From Bacteroidales bacterium (lineage in GTDB: Bacteria > Bacteroidota > Bacteroidia > Bacteroidales > P3), in assembly GCA_017469625.1 (NCBI GenBank), contig JAFUGA010000033.1:1-56656 (forward strand): DNA of 56,656 nt, written 5' to 3'. Position numbers and translations under genes: made by a program. Positions 1-7,781 of this stretch are shown here, one piece after another (within the stretch, counting starts at the first letter, position 1; each line of letters opens with the position of its first letter). The notes beneath the pieces were generated by a model. That model worked only from the letters and a program-made list of their open reading frames with translations, was not told the origin of the DNA and ran no database searches.

Positions 1-345
1 AATGAAGAACAACCATAAAAAGCACTATTACCAATAGAAGTAACACTATTAGGAATAGTTACAGAGGTTAATGAAGAACAACCATAAAAAGCACTATTAC
101 CAATAGAAGTAACACTATTAGGAATAGTTACAGAGGTTAATGAAGAACAACCATAAAAAGCACTATTACCAATAGAAGTAACACTATTTGGAATAGTTAC
201 AGAGGTTAAAGAAGAACAACCGTAAAAAGCACTACTTCCAATAGAAGTAACACTATTTGGAATAGTTACAGAGGTTAAAGAAGAACAACCATAAAAAGCA
301 CTACCTCCAATATAAGCAACGCTATTAGGAATAGTTATAGAGGTT
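1..345 (-). repeat. five tandem 69-bp repeats (23 residues each) inside the BspA-like gene
   Basis: Units run 1-69, 70-138, 139-207, 208-276 and 277-345. The first three are almost identical at the DNA level and the last two carry a few substitutions. The unit is exactly one 23-residue LRR. High nucleotide identity suggests recent expansion by slippage or recombination, so copy number may vary between strains. The array continues past the left window edge. Confidence 0.9.
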
Positions 346-1042
346 ACTAATGATTTATCTTTAATAAAATAATCTGGAATAATCCTAACATTAGAACCTA
401 TATTAACTGTTGTTAAGTTATTACAACCTCTAAGACAATAATACTGATTGGAAAATCCATATCCTCCACAACTATCTGCATTATAATTCAAAGTAGTTAA
501 ACCTGTACAATTTCAAAAGCATTTTTTCCAATATAAGTAACACTATTAGGAATAGTTATAGAGGTTACTGATGATTTATCTCTAATAAAATTACGTGGAA
601 TAATTCTAACATTTGAACCTATATTGACTGTCGTTAAATTATTACAACCTTCAAGCCAAAATATCTGAAATGTAGAAAATCCATAGCCATCACAACTATC
701 CGCATTATAATTCAAAGTAGTTAAACCTGTGCAACCATAAAAAACACCAATACCAACAGAAGTAACACTATTAGGAATAGTTACAGAGGTTAAAGAAGAA
801 CAATTAGAAAAAGCATAATTACCAATAGAAGTAACATTATAGTTTACTCCATTATAGGTTACATTAGATGGTATAACTACAGAACCAGAATAATTATTAT
901 TACCACTTGTTACTGCAACAATGTTATCAGTCCAGGATGTAATATTATAGTAAATTCCATCTGTTTGAAAATCGTAGGCAAAAGTATTGCTACTTAAAAC
1001 TATTGCAACAAATAAGGCAATATGACCGATTAGTTTTTTCAT
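1..1042 (-). pseudogene. BspA-like leucine-rich repeat surface protein, frameshifted and cut by the window edge
   Basis: The start at 1042 gives a signal peptide (MKKLIGHIALFVAIVLSS). Repeats of the LRR_5/BspA type follow, with units such as [19 protein letters not shown]. Such proteins are secreted or surface exposed and often mediate adhesion; that role is family knowledge. The open frame stops at 497 after NAFEIVQV, but LRR coding resumes in another frame from about 510 to position 1 and beyond. Restoring one A near 511-513 (GAAATTGT to GAAAATTGT) recreates the expected NAFENCTGL and an open frame. AAAGGAG lies 8 nt before the ATG. The start overlaps the upstream gene's stop as ATGA. This is either a real pseudogene or variable gene, or a homopolymer sequencing error. 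Confidence 0.8.
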
Positions 1043-1674
1043 ATAGCATTCTCCTTTCGTTTAATGTTTATCATTCCATTTAAGTCTTTACTTGTCAGCC
1101 AAAGATACCAATCTATTTGTCTGAAAGTGTATTTCTCCAATTTGTAGAAAGATTGGAATTGTTTGTAGATTTCCACATACTTTTTGTAATTCTTTAAATC
1201 AACGTTTTTGAAACTACAGAAATTATCTCTTTTTCTGAACATAATAAGCATTTCGCCTGCTATGGAATCATAGATAGGAAATGCTTCTTTGTTGTGTTGG
1301 CAACAAAACTTTGTAGCAAAGGAATAAAAGTTTATAACCTTTTCCCCATCATTTTTTCTGTCTTTTACTCTTACAGGAGTAAGTTCTGCCACCAAAGAAA
1401 TATCTCCTTTTTCCAAACGTTCACCAAGGTTCTTTACTTCTTTGTAGTGTTTCATAACACCATAAACGTCTCTAATGTTTGTAGAGTAGAAATCATTCAG
1501 CACGGCAGCTTTAATCATAATATCGCTGTCGTCCAAGAAATGACTTTTGTCGCCGAATACTCTTGCCACAGCGTCCTCGGTTGCACCGTAGGTACTTTCT
1601 TTTTTGTAGTCTTCCCACCAAGCAAGTGTTTCTTTTATGTCAACGGTGGGATTACAATTGAAATTTTCAATCAT
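1039..1674 (-). CDS. hypothetical protein, 211 residues
   Basis: I do not assign a function. The protein is soluble, with no signal peptide or membrane segment. A conserved-looking centre reads SFATKFCCQHNKEAFPIYDS, resembling uncharacterised Bacteroidetes proteins whose Cys/His-containing segment is followed by a PIYDS-type motif. The stop overlaps the BspA-like start by 4 nt (ATGA), so the two are probably co-transcribed and translationally coupled. Upstream lie, in order, a promoter at 1975-2005, a G9 tract at 1879-1887 and a terminator-like hairpin at 1770-1805. Expression could therefore be conditional on reading through this leader. Confidence 0.65.
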   Translation of the reverse strand: MIENFNCNPTVDIKETLAWWEDYKKESTYGATEDAVARVFGDKSHFLDDSDIMIKAAVLNDFYSTNIRDVYGVMKHYKEVKNLGERLEKGDISLVAELTPVRVKDRKNDGEKVINFYSFATKFCCQHNKEAFPIYDSIAGEMLIMFRKRDNFCSFKNVDLKNYKKYVEIYKQFQSFYKLEKYTFRQIDWYLWLTSKDLNGMINIKRKENAI

Positions 1675-1769
1675 CTTTTTTCTGTTTTATCTCTTTTCAG
1701 AGAAAGGATTCCTTAGGTCCTTTGTTTTTATTAAAAATAATTTTTTATAATTTTCTATCAAATAAAACA

Positions 1770-1805
1770 AAAGGGTAGACAAGTCCATAGACTTGCCTAC
1801 CCTTT
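1770..1805 (-). terminator. hairpin followed by a T-rich stretch on the minus strand
   Basis: AAAGGGTAG-a-CAAGTC pairs with GACTTG-c-CTACCCTTT, one internal mismatch, small loop. On the minus strand it is followed by TTTTGTTTTATTT, as in an intrinsic terminator. It lies between the promoter at 1975-2005 and the gene starting at 1674. It may therefore end transcripts from the DUF2442 unit, attenuate the gene behind it, or end a small RNA of about 200 nt. The gene-free stretch 1675-2016 also contains the G9 tract and that promoter. Confidence 0.6.
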
Positions 1806-1878
1806 ATCTTTGTGGCTATGTTTTTATACTATAGTTCTCTTTCTTTACATTCTTTTCTTTAAATAAGAAGCATAAAAT

Positions 1879-1887
1879 CCCCCCCCC
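1879..1887 (-). other. G9 homopolymer tract preceded by AT (ATGGGGGGGGG) in a leader
   Basis: The plus strand shows nine C followed by AT, so the minus-strand transcript reads ATATATG with nine G. The ATG at the tract edge would open a 14-codon reading frame (MGGGFYASYLKKRM). It lies 87 nt after the -7 promoter element. A run of nine G is very unlikely by chance in this AT-rich context and is a classic slippage site. Confidence 0.75.
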
Positions 1888-1974
1888 ATATATTTACTTA
1901 ATACTGAGGTAGTTAAAGAGTTGTCTAAATATAGTATTTCTTTAATCATATCTTAAATTCTATCTACGTTTTTG

Positions 1975-2005
1975 CAAAAATACAAAATATTATAAACTTG
2001 ACAAG
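1975..2005 (-). promoter_or_regulatory. Bacteroidetes-type promoter (CTTG, 19 bp, TATTTTTG)
   Basis: On the minus strand CTTG (2005-2002) is followed 19 bp later by TATTTTTG (1982-1975), a match to the Bacteroidetes TTTG/TAnnTTTG consensus. It sits just after the DUF2442 stop and would drive the G9 leader and the genes at 1674 and 1042. Confidence 0.6.
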
Positions 2006-2016
2006 CAATTAAAAGA

Positions 2017-2247
2017 TTACACCTTGCCGATTTCGTAAAGAAACTCAGGTGCAATATCTGCTCCGTTTACCCATTCTATTGTATTATGTGTTAATCCATA
2101 TTGAATAAATTTTGTTTTATCCATAAGTTCTCCGAAAACTTCACCTGTAAGGTAAGGTTTCAAATCAACTATTTTTTTTATACCATCACTGAATGTTAAC
2201 AACAATTCGTAATCTTTTATATAATCAACATCTATAACACTTAACAT
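2017..2247 (-). CDS. DUF2442 domain protein
   Basis: The 76-residue protein has the DUF2442 pattern: an N-terminal beta stretch ending in LLTFSDGIKKIVDLKPYL, then GEVFGEL and a C-terminal WVNGADIAPEFLYE. Function is unproven. DUF2442 and DUF4160 genes are commonly found as neighbours and have been suggested to be toxin-antitoxin-like or DNA-binding partners. Here it starts 11 nt after the DUF4160 stop, so the two form one operon. The length is normal for the family. Confidence 0.85.
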   Translation of the reverse strand: MLSVIDVDYIKDYELLLTFSDGIKKIVDLKPYLTGEVFGELMDKTKFIQYGLTHNTIEWVNGADIAPEFLYEIGKV

Positions 2248-2258
2248 ATAATCATATT

Positions 2259-2516
2259 CTATTTTAAAGGTTCAATTGTATTTAGTTTTTCTCCTCTTTT
2301 GGCCTTTTCCCATAAGGAAAGAATTTCCTCTTCGTGTAAATCTAACCATTGATTTACTTTTAAAATTACTTTTGAAGGAGCTTTTCCATCAATAATACGG
2401 TCTATAATACTTATACTACATTCATAATTTCCATAGGTGAAATGAAGATGTGGAGGGTTGTGGTCTCTCCAATACAAATAAATAATTATTCCATAAAATC
2501 TACTTATTTCTGGCAT
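2259..2516 (-). CDS. DUF4160 domain protein
   Basis: The 85-residue protein carries the DUF4160 signature: MPEISRFYGIIIYLYW then RDHNPPHLHFTYGNYE, with the diagnostic HNPPHLH-type histidine cluster near residues 19-25. It ends in a helical stretch (WLDLHEEEILSLWEKAKRGE). The role is unknown; a small two-gene module with DUF2442 is indicated by the 11-nt spacing. CAAAAATA at 2534-2541 (TATTTTTG on the minus strand) lies just upstream and may be its -7 element. Confidence 0.85.
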   Translation of the reverse strand: MPEISRFYGIIIYLYWRDHNPPHLHFTYGNYECSISIIDRIIDGKAPSKVILKVNQWLDLHEEEILSLWEKAKRGEKLNTIEPLK

Positions 2517-2596
2517 AAATCTTTTCGTTTTTGCAAAAATACAAATAATTATTAAACATTTAAGGATTTATTTACTGAAAATATCTGAGTGAGTAC

Positions 2597-2659
2597 TTAT
2601 TTTGCACACTTCTTTACATTACGCTTGAATTCATTGGTATAGACTAAAGTATATTTCAT
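2597..2659 (-). pseudogene. truncated YafQ/RelE-family toxin (20 codons remain)
   Basis: Immediately after the antitoxin stop (TAG, one base, ATG) is a frame reading MKYTLVYTNEFKRNVKKCAK and then TAA. This is a good match to the N-terminus of YafQ-type mRNA interferases, which are about 90 residues and end in a catalytic histidine. No further toxin-like sequence follows in any frame before the DUF4160 promoter region. The catalytic part is therefore gone, leaving an orphan antitoxin. The call rests on the short N-terminal match and on its canonical position behind the antitoxin. Confidence 0.7.
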
Positions 2660-2660
2660 A

Positions 2661-2903
2661 CTATTTCAAACATTGAACAATTAAATCTTCGACATCTTTG
2701 GCATAATGCAATTCTGCTGTGCCGTTCTCTATCTCTCTGACGGTTTGCATTGTTTCATCGTTAAGATATAACCCACTTTCAGCATCATAAAGTCTGTCAT
2801 CAACATCAATATTGCTATATTTCCACCCCATACCTTTAGCAATTTTCTTCAAAAAAGACAATTCAGAAGATGGAATATCCAACCTTACACTTACACTGTT
2901 CAT
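2661..2903 (-). CDS. RelB/DinJ-like antitoxin (orphan)
   Basis: The 80-residue protein begins MNSVSVRLDIPSSELSFLKK, a ribbon-helix-helix-like or AbrB-independent antitoxin opening. Its acidic C-terminal half (YLNDETMQTVREIENGTAE) is typical of toxin-neutralising tails in Bacteroidetes type II systems. The cognate toxin gene starts 2 nt downstream but is truncated after 20 codons. CAAATTTA at 2936-2943 gives a -7 element (TAAATTTG) on the minus strand. Family assignment is by context more than by motif. Confidence 0.6.
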   Translation of the reverse strand: MNSVSVRLDIPSSELSFLKKIAKGMGWKYSNIDVDDRLYDAESGLYLNDETMQTVREIENGTAELHYAKDVEDLIVQCLK

Positions 2904-3101
2904 ATTACAATATTCTTTATTATGTTTTCAAGCCACAAATTTACAAAATAAAACTAAAAGTCTTAGAAATATTCTAAGAAAATAGATTTAAAGAATTTTT
3001 ATTCGCCATATTACTGCCTTATTGAGTAGAAGTATTTGTAATAAAAGCCATTAAACAAATGGAAAAATTAGAACTATCTTTTTCATATTCACTAAATAAT
3101 T

Positions 3102-3506
3102 TTATTTTAAGAATTCTTCTGGTTCTAATATTGTAATATCAGATAATTCAAAATCTTTTTTATTTCGTGCAATGATAGTCTCGGCACCAAAATTTAATGC
3201 AGAAAAATATTGAATAGCATCTTCTAAATCTTTAAATGAAGAATTGAGAGATTGTTTCACAATAAAAGAGTCTATGTTAGTTGTTTGACATAATTGATTC
3301 CAAATATTCAACTTTTTTCTTCTAATTTCAAGTGGGAACTTCAATCTTGTTAAAATATATTCTGCTGTAGAATAAGTAAGATAGGAACAACACAAAATAT
3401 CATTATTCTTTCTTATTTTCTTTATTACTGCTAAAGAATAAAAATACCAAGGTTCTCTTTCTGTAAGATAATCAATAACAATATTTGTATCTAAAAATAT
3501 TTTCAT
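3102..3506 (-). CDS. PIN-domain (VapC-like) ribonuclease toxin
   Basis: Translation from ATG 3506 gives 134 residues opening MKIFLDTNIVIDYLTERE, the PIN-domain start with its first catalytic Asp in DTN. A central Glu in TAEYIL and a later Asp in DLEDAIQYFSA fill the other acidic positions. The C-terminus has AETIIARNKKDF, also typical of PIN proteins. VapC-type toxins cleave tRNA or rRNA; that is family knowledge. An upstream in-frame ATG at 3536 lies inside the preceding gene. The 3506 start is preferred because it overlaps the upstream stop as ATGA, indicating coupling. Confidence 0.85.
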   Translation of the reverse strand: MKIFLDTNIVIDYLTEREPWYFYSLAVIKKIRKNNDILCCSYLTYSTAEYILTRLKFPLEIRRKKLNIWNQLCQTTNIDSFIVKQSLNSSFKDLEDAIQYFSALNFGAETIIARNKKDFELSDITILEPEEFLK

Positions 3507-3775
3507 AATCCGTATTTTTCTTGTAAATGTTGCCATTTTATGTTGTCATAATCTGTATCTAAAGGAATGCTATATCCCATACGCATACTTTCTGCTAAAG
3601 GGTCGGAGCCATTCTCAATATTTTTTAAATCCAATATTTGTATAGGATTTTCTTTTTGCACAGAAACGTTAATCAGTATTTGTTTTACACTTTCCAAAAT
3701 TTGTTGCAACTGATTTGAATCATTGATACTATTTACTGTATCAAATATTGAATATTTTAATTCAGAAGTATTCAT
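3503..3775 (-). CDS. antitoxin-like partner of the PIN protein
   Basis: This 90-residue acidic protein begins MNTSELKYSIFDTVNSIND and ends with DYDNIKWQHLQEKYGL. It precedes the PIN toxin with a 4-nt ATGA overlap, the usual antitoxin-then-toxin order. The open frame extends back to 3886. I choose ATG 3775 because a promoter at 3799-3829 would start transcription near 3792, inside the longer frame. The sequence matches no antitoxin class that I recognise; the assignment is by position. Confidence 0.6.
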   Translation of the reverse strand: MNTSELKYSIFDTVNSINDSNQLQQILESVKQILINVSVQKENPIQILDLKNIENGSDPLAESMRMGYSIPLDTDYDNIKWQHLQEKYGL

Positions 3776-3798
3776 ACCATCTTTTGTTTTAACAACTA

Positions 3799-3829
3799 CA
3801 AAGATACAAAGAATAATTGAATTGACAAG
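3799..3829 (-). promoter_or_regulatory. promoter of the PIN toxin-antitoxin pair
   Basis: On the minus strand CTTG (3829-3826) is followed after 19 bp by TATCTTTG (3806-3799), a near-perfect Bacteroidetes promoter. It fixes the antitoxin start at 3775. Confidence 0.6.
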
Positions 3830-4024
3830 AAAGACGAAAAAGAAAAAAGAAAATGTATTTGTTTCGTTGTGAATAATTTTTGTCAAATTTCTTTTTTTGA
3901 AAAGGTCAAATTATTATAAAAAATAGTTTTGATAAAACTATAAATTTAGAAATTTTTATACATTTTTTAGACTTAAGAAACTTAATAAACATCAATTGAG
4001 ATTTAATGATAACTAAATTTTTTG

Positions 4025-4032
4025 TACTTTTG
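4025..4032 (+). promoter_or_regulatory. -7 promoter element TACTTTTG before the TonB-dependent receptor
   Basis: TACTTTTG matches TAnnTTTG and lies 31 nt before the ATG at 4064. No clear TTTG is visible at the -33 distance, so the assignment is partial. Confidence 0.45.
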
Positions 4033-4063
4033 CAACTTCTTAAAAAAGTGATAGGAAATTATT

Positions 4064-6478
4064 ATGTTATTATTTAAAAGCCAAATTAGGCGAGTAATAT
4101 CGCTTATGGCAGTCGTTGTATTCCCTATTTTTATATGGGGAAGTGTTGTTATGGCCCAAACAGTACGTGGTACGGTAAAAGACGTGCTAACAGGCGAACC
4201 ATTGCCCAATGCAAGTGTTATAATGTTATCCTCTGATGAAGAAACTAACAATAAACTTGCAACAATAACCGATACCAATGGAATGTTTAAACTTACAAAC
4301 ATTCCCATGGGACGTTATAATATAGAGGTAAGTTTTGTTGGTTATGAGCCAGAGAGAGTTGTTGAGGTTTTGGTTGCAGGAACAAAAGAGATAATGTTGA
4401 ATTTTAAGTTAAGAGAATTGATAACACAGTTGGACGGTATAACAGTAAAACCTGTAATAAACAAATCTCGTTCTCAAAATCCTACTGCTATTGCTGGTGC
4501 AACTATGATTAGTGTAGAAGAAGCAGAACGTTTTGCTGGTAGTTTTGATGGAATAGAACGTGTAGTAAAACGTTATCTATGTACTACAGGTTCTACAGAT
4601 AATGCAGGAATATCTACACATGGCAATCATCCTACTGCAACTATGTTTCGTATAGAAGGAGTTGAGGTTACACCTCCTGCACATTTTTATGGTATAGGCT
4701 CTCATGGAACGGGAGAAGTTTCTGTTCTGCACACCAACCTATTATCCAATAGCGACTATTATACTTCTACTCCTCCGGCAGAAATGGGTAATACTTTAGG
4801 AGGAGTTATGGATATTTCCTTGCGAAGTGGTAATACAAACACTTATGAACATTCTGTAAAACTTTCAACACTTGGTTTGGACTTTACAAGCGAAGGACCT
4901 TTGTCAAAGACAAAGGGTAGTAGTTATATCATATCCTATCGTTATGGATTATCAAAACTGACTAACGATTTAGGTTTAGGAATTTTTGAAGGCGACCAAG
5001 CAGATTACCATGACTTATCTTTTAAACTGAACTTTCCTATAAACAATTCTTCCAATTTTAGTTTGTGGGGCATAGGTATATTAGATAAAACCTATATGAA
5101 TTGGAACGGTTGGGAAGAAAAGTGGAATACACTTTACGACCAAGATGATTTCAAAAGTAAAGTAAATACTATGATGGGAGGTGTTACATACGACAAGAAC
5201 TTAGGAAATGGTTGGAGATGGAAAACGGATTTTGTTACAGCGTATCGTTATTGTGAAATAGAGGATAGATATGCTATTTATGCAACAGATGGACAACTAT
5301 TGACAGAGGCAAATCATTATACACTGACTTTTGCACCTGCAACTCCTTTTGTTCAGTTTGACAATGAAACACTATGGCTTACCCTTGCCACATCTATACA
5401 GAAAAGATTTTCTTCTCATTATTTGTTGAAATTTGGTTCTTCTATAAGATATATAGATTATTATCAGGACCTACAACGTGCTGCTACAATATTTACAGGT
5501 GTTTTGTTGCCTGTGAATAACACAGATAAAAATATGGAACAAATAGATGCTTATGCAACAAATAATCTCCGTTTTGGAAAATGGACTTTCAATGCAGGCT
5601 TGCATCTTTCTGGTTGGACGTTATCAAATGATTGGACTTTGCAACCTCGTTTTTCTACCGAATATAAACCAAAGGACAATCAAACACTTGCTTTTGGCTA
5701 TGGTATGACAACACGTATAGAAAGTTATGATACTTATTTTGCAACGAAAGAAAATAAGGAACTAAAACCTATACGTTCTCATCAATTTGTACTAAACTAT
5801 AAATGGTCGCCTTCTGCTTCTTTAACACTGAAATCAGAGGCTTGGGTAGAATGGCAAAGTTCTGTGCCTGTAAGTCCAACTTCTACTTATTCTCCTCTTA
5901 ATAGGCGTATGTTTTATACAACAGAGGCTCTTGTCAATGAGGGAAAAGGAAGAAATTATGGCGTAAGTATAGGAGTGGAACATTATATGACAGATGGATT
6001 GTATTGGCTTGTGAATGGTGCTTTGTATAAAGCAGAATACCGTGCTATAGATAAGATATGGCGACCTACACTTTACGATAGAGGTTGGACAATAAACGTT
6101 GTAGGAGGTAAGGAATGGAAGATAAGAAAGAAAAATATCTTGTCTGTAAATGTTGCTTTTACCACTATGGGTGGCTTGCGTGAAACTCCTTTTGATGAAA
6201 CAGTTTCTGCACAACTTTATGCATCTGGCATACCGTATGTAGCCTATGATGACAAACACGCAATGAAAAATCATAGTTCTGCCATTATGGATTTATCTCT
6301 TAATGTGTCTTATCGTATTCACGGAAAGAAAGTAGACCAAATAATAGGTTGCGATTTTATGAACATACTTGCACAAAAAGAACCTTCACAATATTATTTT
6401 AACTACAATAAACAAAAGCCTGGAACCATAAAATCTTGCTATTCTGTTCCCAATATAAGTTATGCTATCATCTTTTAA
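4064..6478 (+). CDS. TonB-dependent outer membrane receptor
   Basis: The 804-residue protein has a hydrophobic leader (residues 11-31). A carboxypeptidase-like regulatory domain follows (VRGTVKDVLTGEPLPNASV ... GRYNIEVSFVGYEP). The plug domain (about residues 135-265) contains MFRIEGVEV and NTLGGVMDISLRSG. A beta-barrel made of alternating aromatic strands runs to the C-terminus and ends in a hydrophobic strand (NISYAIIF). It should import an unknown ligand using TonB energy. No SusD-like gene is adjacent, so a glycan SusC role is not supported. The DUF4421 gene 15 nt downstream looks co-transcribed and may be a functional partner. Confidence 0.9.
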   Translation: MLLFKSQIRRVISLMAVVVFPIFIWGSVVMAQTVRGTVKDVLTGEPLPNASVIMLSSDEETNNKLATITDTNGMFKLTNIPMGRYNIEVSFVGYEPERVVEVLVAGTKEIMLNFKLRELITQLDGITVKPVINKSRSQNPTAIAGATMISVEEAERFAGSFDGIERVVKRYLCTTGSTDNAGISTHGNHPTATMFRIEGVEVTPPAHFYGIGSHGTGEVSVLHTNLLSNSDYYTSTPPAEMGNTLGGVMDISLRSGNTNTYEHSVKLSTLGLDFTSEGPLSKTKGSSYIISYRYGLSKLTNDLGLGIFEGDQADYHDLSFKLNFPINNSSNFSLWGIGILDKTYMNWNGWEEKWNTLYDQDDFKSKVNTMMGGVTYDKNLGNGWRWKTDFVTAYRYCEIEDRYAIYATDGQLLTEANHYTLTFAPATPFVQFDNETLWLTLATSIQKRFSSHYLLKFGSSIRYIDYYQDLQRAATIFTGVLLPVNNTDKNMEQIDAYATNNLRFGKWTFNAGLHLSGWTLSNDWTLQPRFSTEYKPKDNQTLAFGYGMTTRIESYDTYFATKENKELKPIRSHQFVLNYKWSPSASLTLKSEAWVEWQSSVPVSPTSTYSPLNRRMFYTTEALVNEGKGRNYGVSIGVEHYMTDGLYWLVNGALYKAEYRAIDKIWRPTLYDRGWTINVVGGKEWKIRKKNILSVNVAFTTMGGLRETPFDETVSAQLYASGIPYVAYDDKHAMKNHSSAIMDLSLNVSYRIHGKKVDQIIGCDFMNILAQKEPSQYYFNYNKQKPGTIKSCYSVPNISYAIIF

Positions 6479-6493
6479 AAATTTATATAGATT

Positions 6494-7573
6494 ATGAAAA
6501 AAATACAAATTATTATATCCCTATTGTTTTTTGTACTTACAGTTTCTGCACAGGAAGATTTTACAAACTTTTCTAAAGAAACGAAGAAGAAAGATAATTG
6601 GTTTAAAACCGTTTTTACCAATATAGGCGAAATGATAGACGAATTAACTATTGAGGGTGTAGATACCAATTATTTAGTTCTTCCTCGTTATGGGTGGCAA
6701 GTAGGAATAACTACAAACTTTGCAGGTATAGACAATTTTGTAAAAGGTGAAAACATACCTACTTATGGTTCTATAGATATAGATATGAATTCCAAACTCA
6801 ACGGACAAACAAGTATATCTTTAGGTTATAGAATATTTTCATTTGATTATTCTTTTGATGTGGCAAATGGTTATAGCAATGATTTCAATCTTTCATGGCT
6901 TGACAATGCTTGGGGTATAGAATACCGTAGTCATGCAACAGAAGGTTTGAGTGGAACACTTGATGCTTCAGCAACAGAAGGTAATCTGCATGTGAAAGAG
7001 AATGATACTCGTCTTCGTGCAACTATTATAAACGGTTATTATGTTTTTAACTCTAAAAAATACTCTTTGCCTGCTGCAATGGAACAATCGCTTGTGCAAC
7101 GCAAATCTTCAGGTTCACTTACTGCATACGCATTGTTTTTATCCGCCAACTTAGAGGCTAAAAATTCTACTTTAATTACTATGCTTGGAGGTATGAAAAA
7201 AATAGAGTTTTATCAGGCTGCACTTGGTCTTGGTTATGGATATAACTATACACCAGATCAGGGTCGTTTGCTTGTCCATGTTTCTGCAGCTCCTCTTGTT
7301 GTGTTTTTCAATAAAAACTTTATTACTGCCGATTATGCTTTTCCTTTGGCTAATGGCACTGTCTATCATGTAGATGTAAATAAGGAAGTGAAAACTCAAC
7401 ATCGTTATTTTCTTACAGGAGTAGCCCGTGCTTCAGTGTTTTATTATATAAATCAGAGGATACATCTTGGTTGTGCGGCTCTTTTGAATAACATTCAGTT
7501 TGATAGCGATAGTGGTTTGGAAATAAAGATGAATGATTGGATAGTAAATGCTACACTCGGCTTTCGTTTTTAA
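6494..7573 (+). CDS. DUF4421 outer membrane beta-barrel protein
   Basis: The 359-residue protein has a signal peptide (MKKIQIIISLLFFVLTVSAQ) and the DUF4421 pattern. Near residue 65 is RYGWQVGITTNFAG, followed by many amphipathic beta strands and a final strand ATLGFRF ending in Phe, as expected for an outer membrane barrel. Function is unknown. It lies 15 nt after the TonB-dependent receptor, so it is probably expressed with it and may act in the same envelope process. Confidence 0.8.
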   Translation: MKKIQIIISLLFFVLTVSAQEDFTNFSKETKKKDNWFKTVFTNIGEMIDELTIEGVDTNYLVLPRYGWQVGITTNFAGIDNFVKGENIPTYGSIDIDMNSKLNGQTSISLGYRIFSFDYSFDVANGYSNDFNLSWLDNAWGIEYRSHATEGLSGTLDASATEGNLHVKENDTRLRATIINGYYVFNSKKYSLPAAMEQSLVQRKSSGSLTAYALFLSANLEAKNSTLITMLGGMKKIEFYQAALGLGYGYNYTPDQGRLLVHVSAAPLVVFFNKNFITADYAFPLANGTVYHVDVNKEVKTQHRYFLTGVARASVFYYINQRIHLGCAALLNNIQFDSDSGLEIKMNDWIVNATLGFRF

Positions 7574-7781
7574 GACAATACAATTTTTGTTTTCATTATT
7601 TATTTGCTTTATAATGATTTTGCTACTCTAACGTTTGGTAAAAATAGAACGAAGAATAGGTAAATCATCTTCTATACTAAATCTGTGTAAGTGTGTAATA
7701 TATAAGGTTTTAAAAATATTATAAGAATAATAACAATATGAAAGAAAATCTTTCGTTATCTTCTTATAAAAAGAGTATGTT

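Noticed and set aside
1-345. Regularly spaced repeats considered as a CRISPR array
   Set aside because: Units are contiguous 69-bp coding repeats with no spacers; they translate into LRRs.
1294-1716. Plus-strand frame of 140 codons opposite the hypothetical protein
   Set aside because: It is antisense to the better-supported minus-strand gene and is rich in Phe/Cys as expected for a shadow frame.
4064-7573. TonB-dependent receptor and its neighbour considered as a SusC/SusD glycan locus
   Set aside because: No SusD-like lipoprotein or glycoside hydrolase is present; the neighbour is DUF4421.
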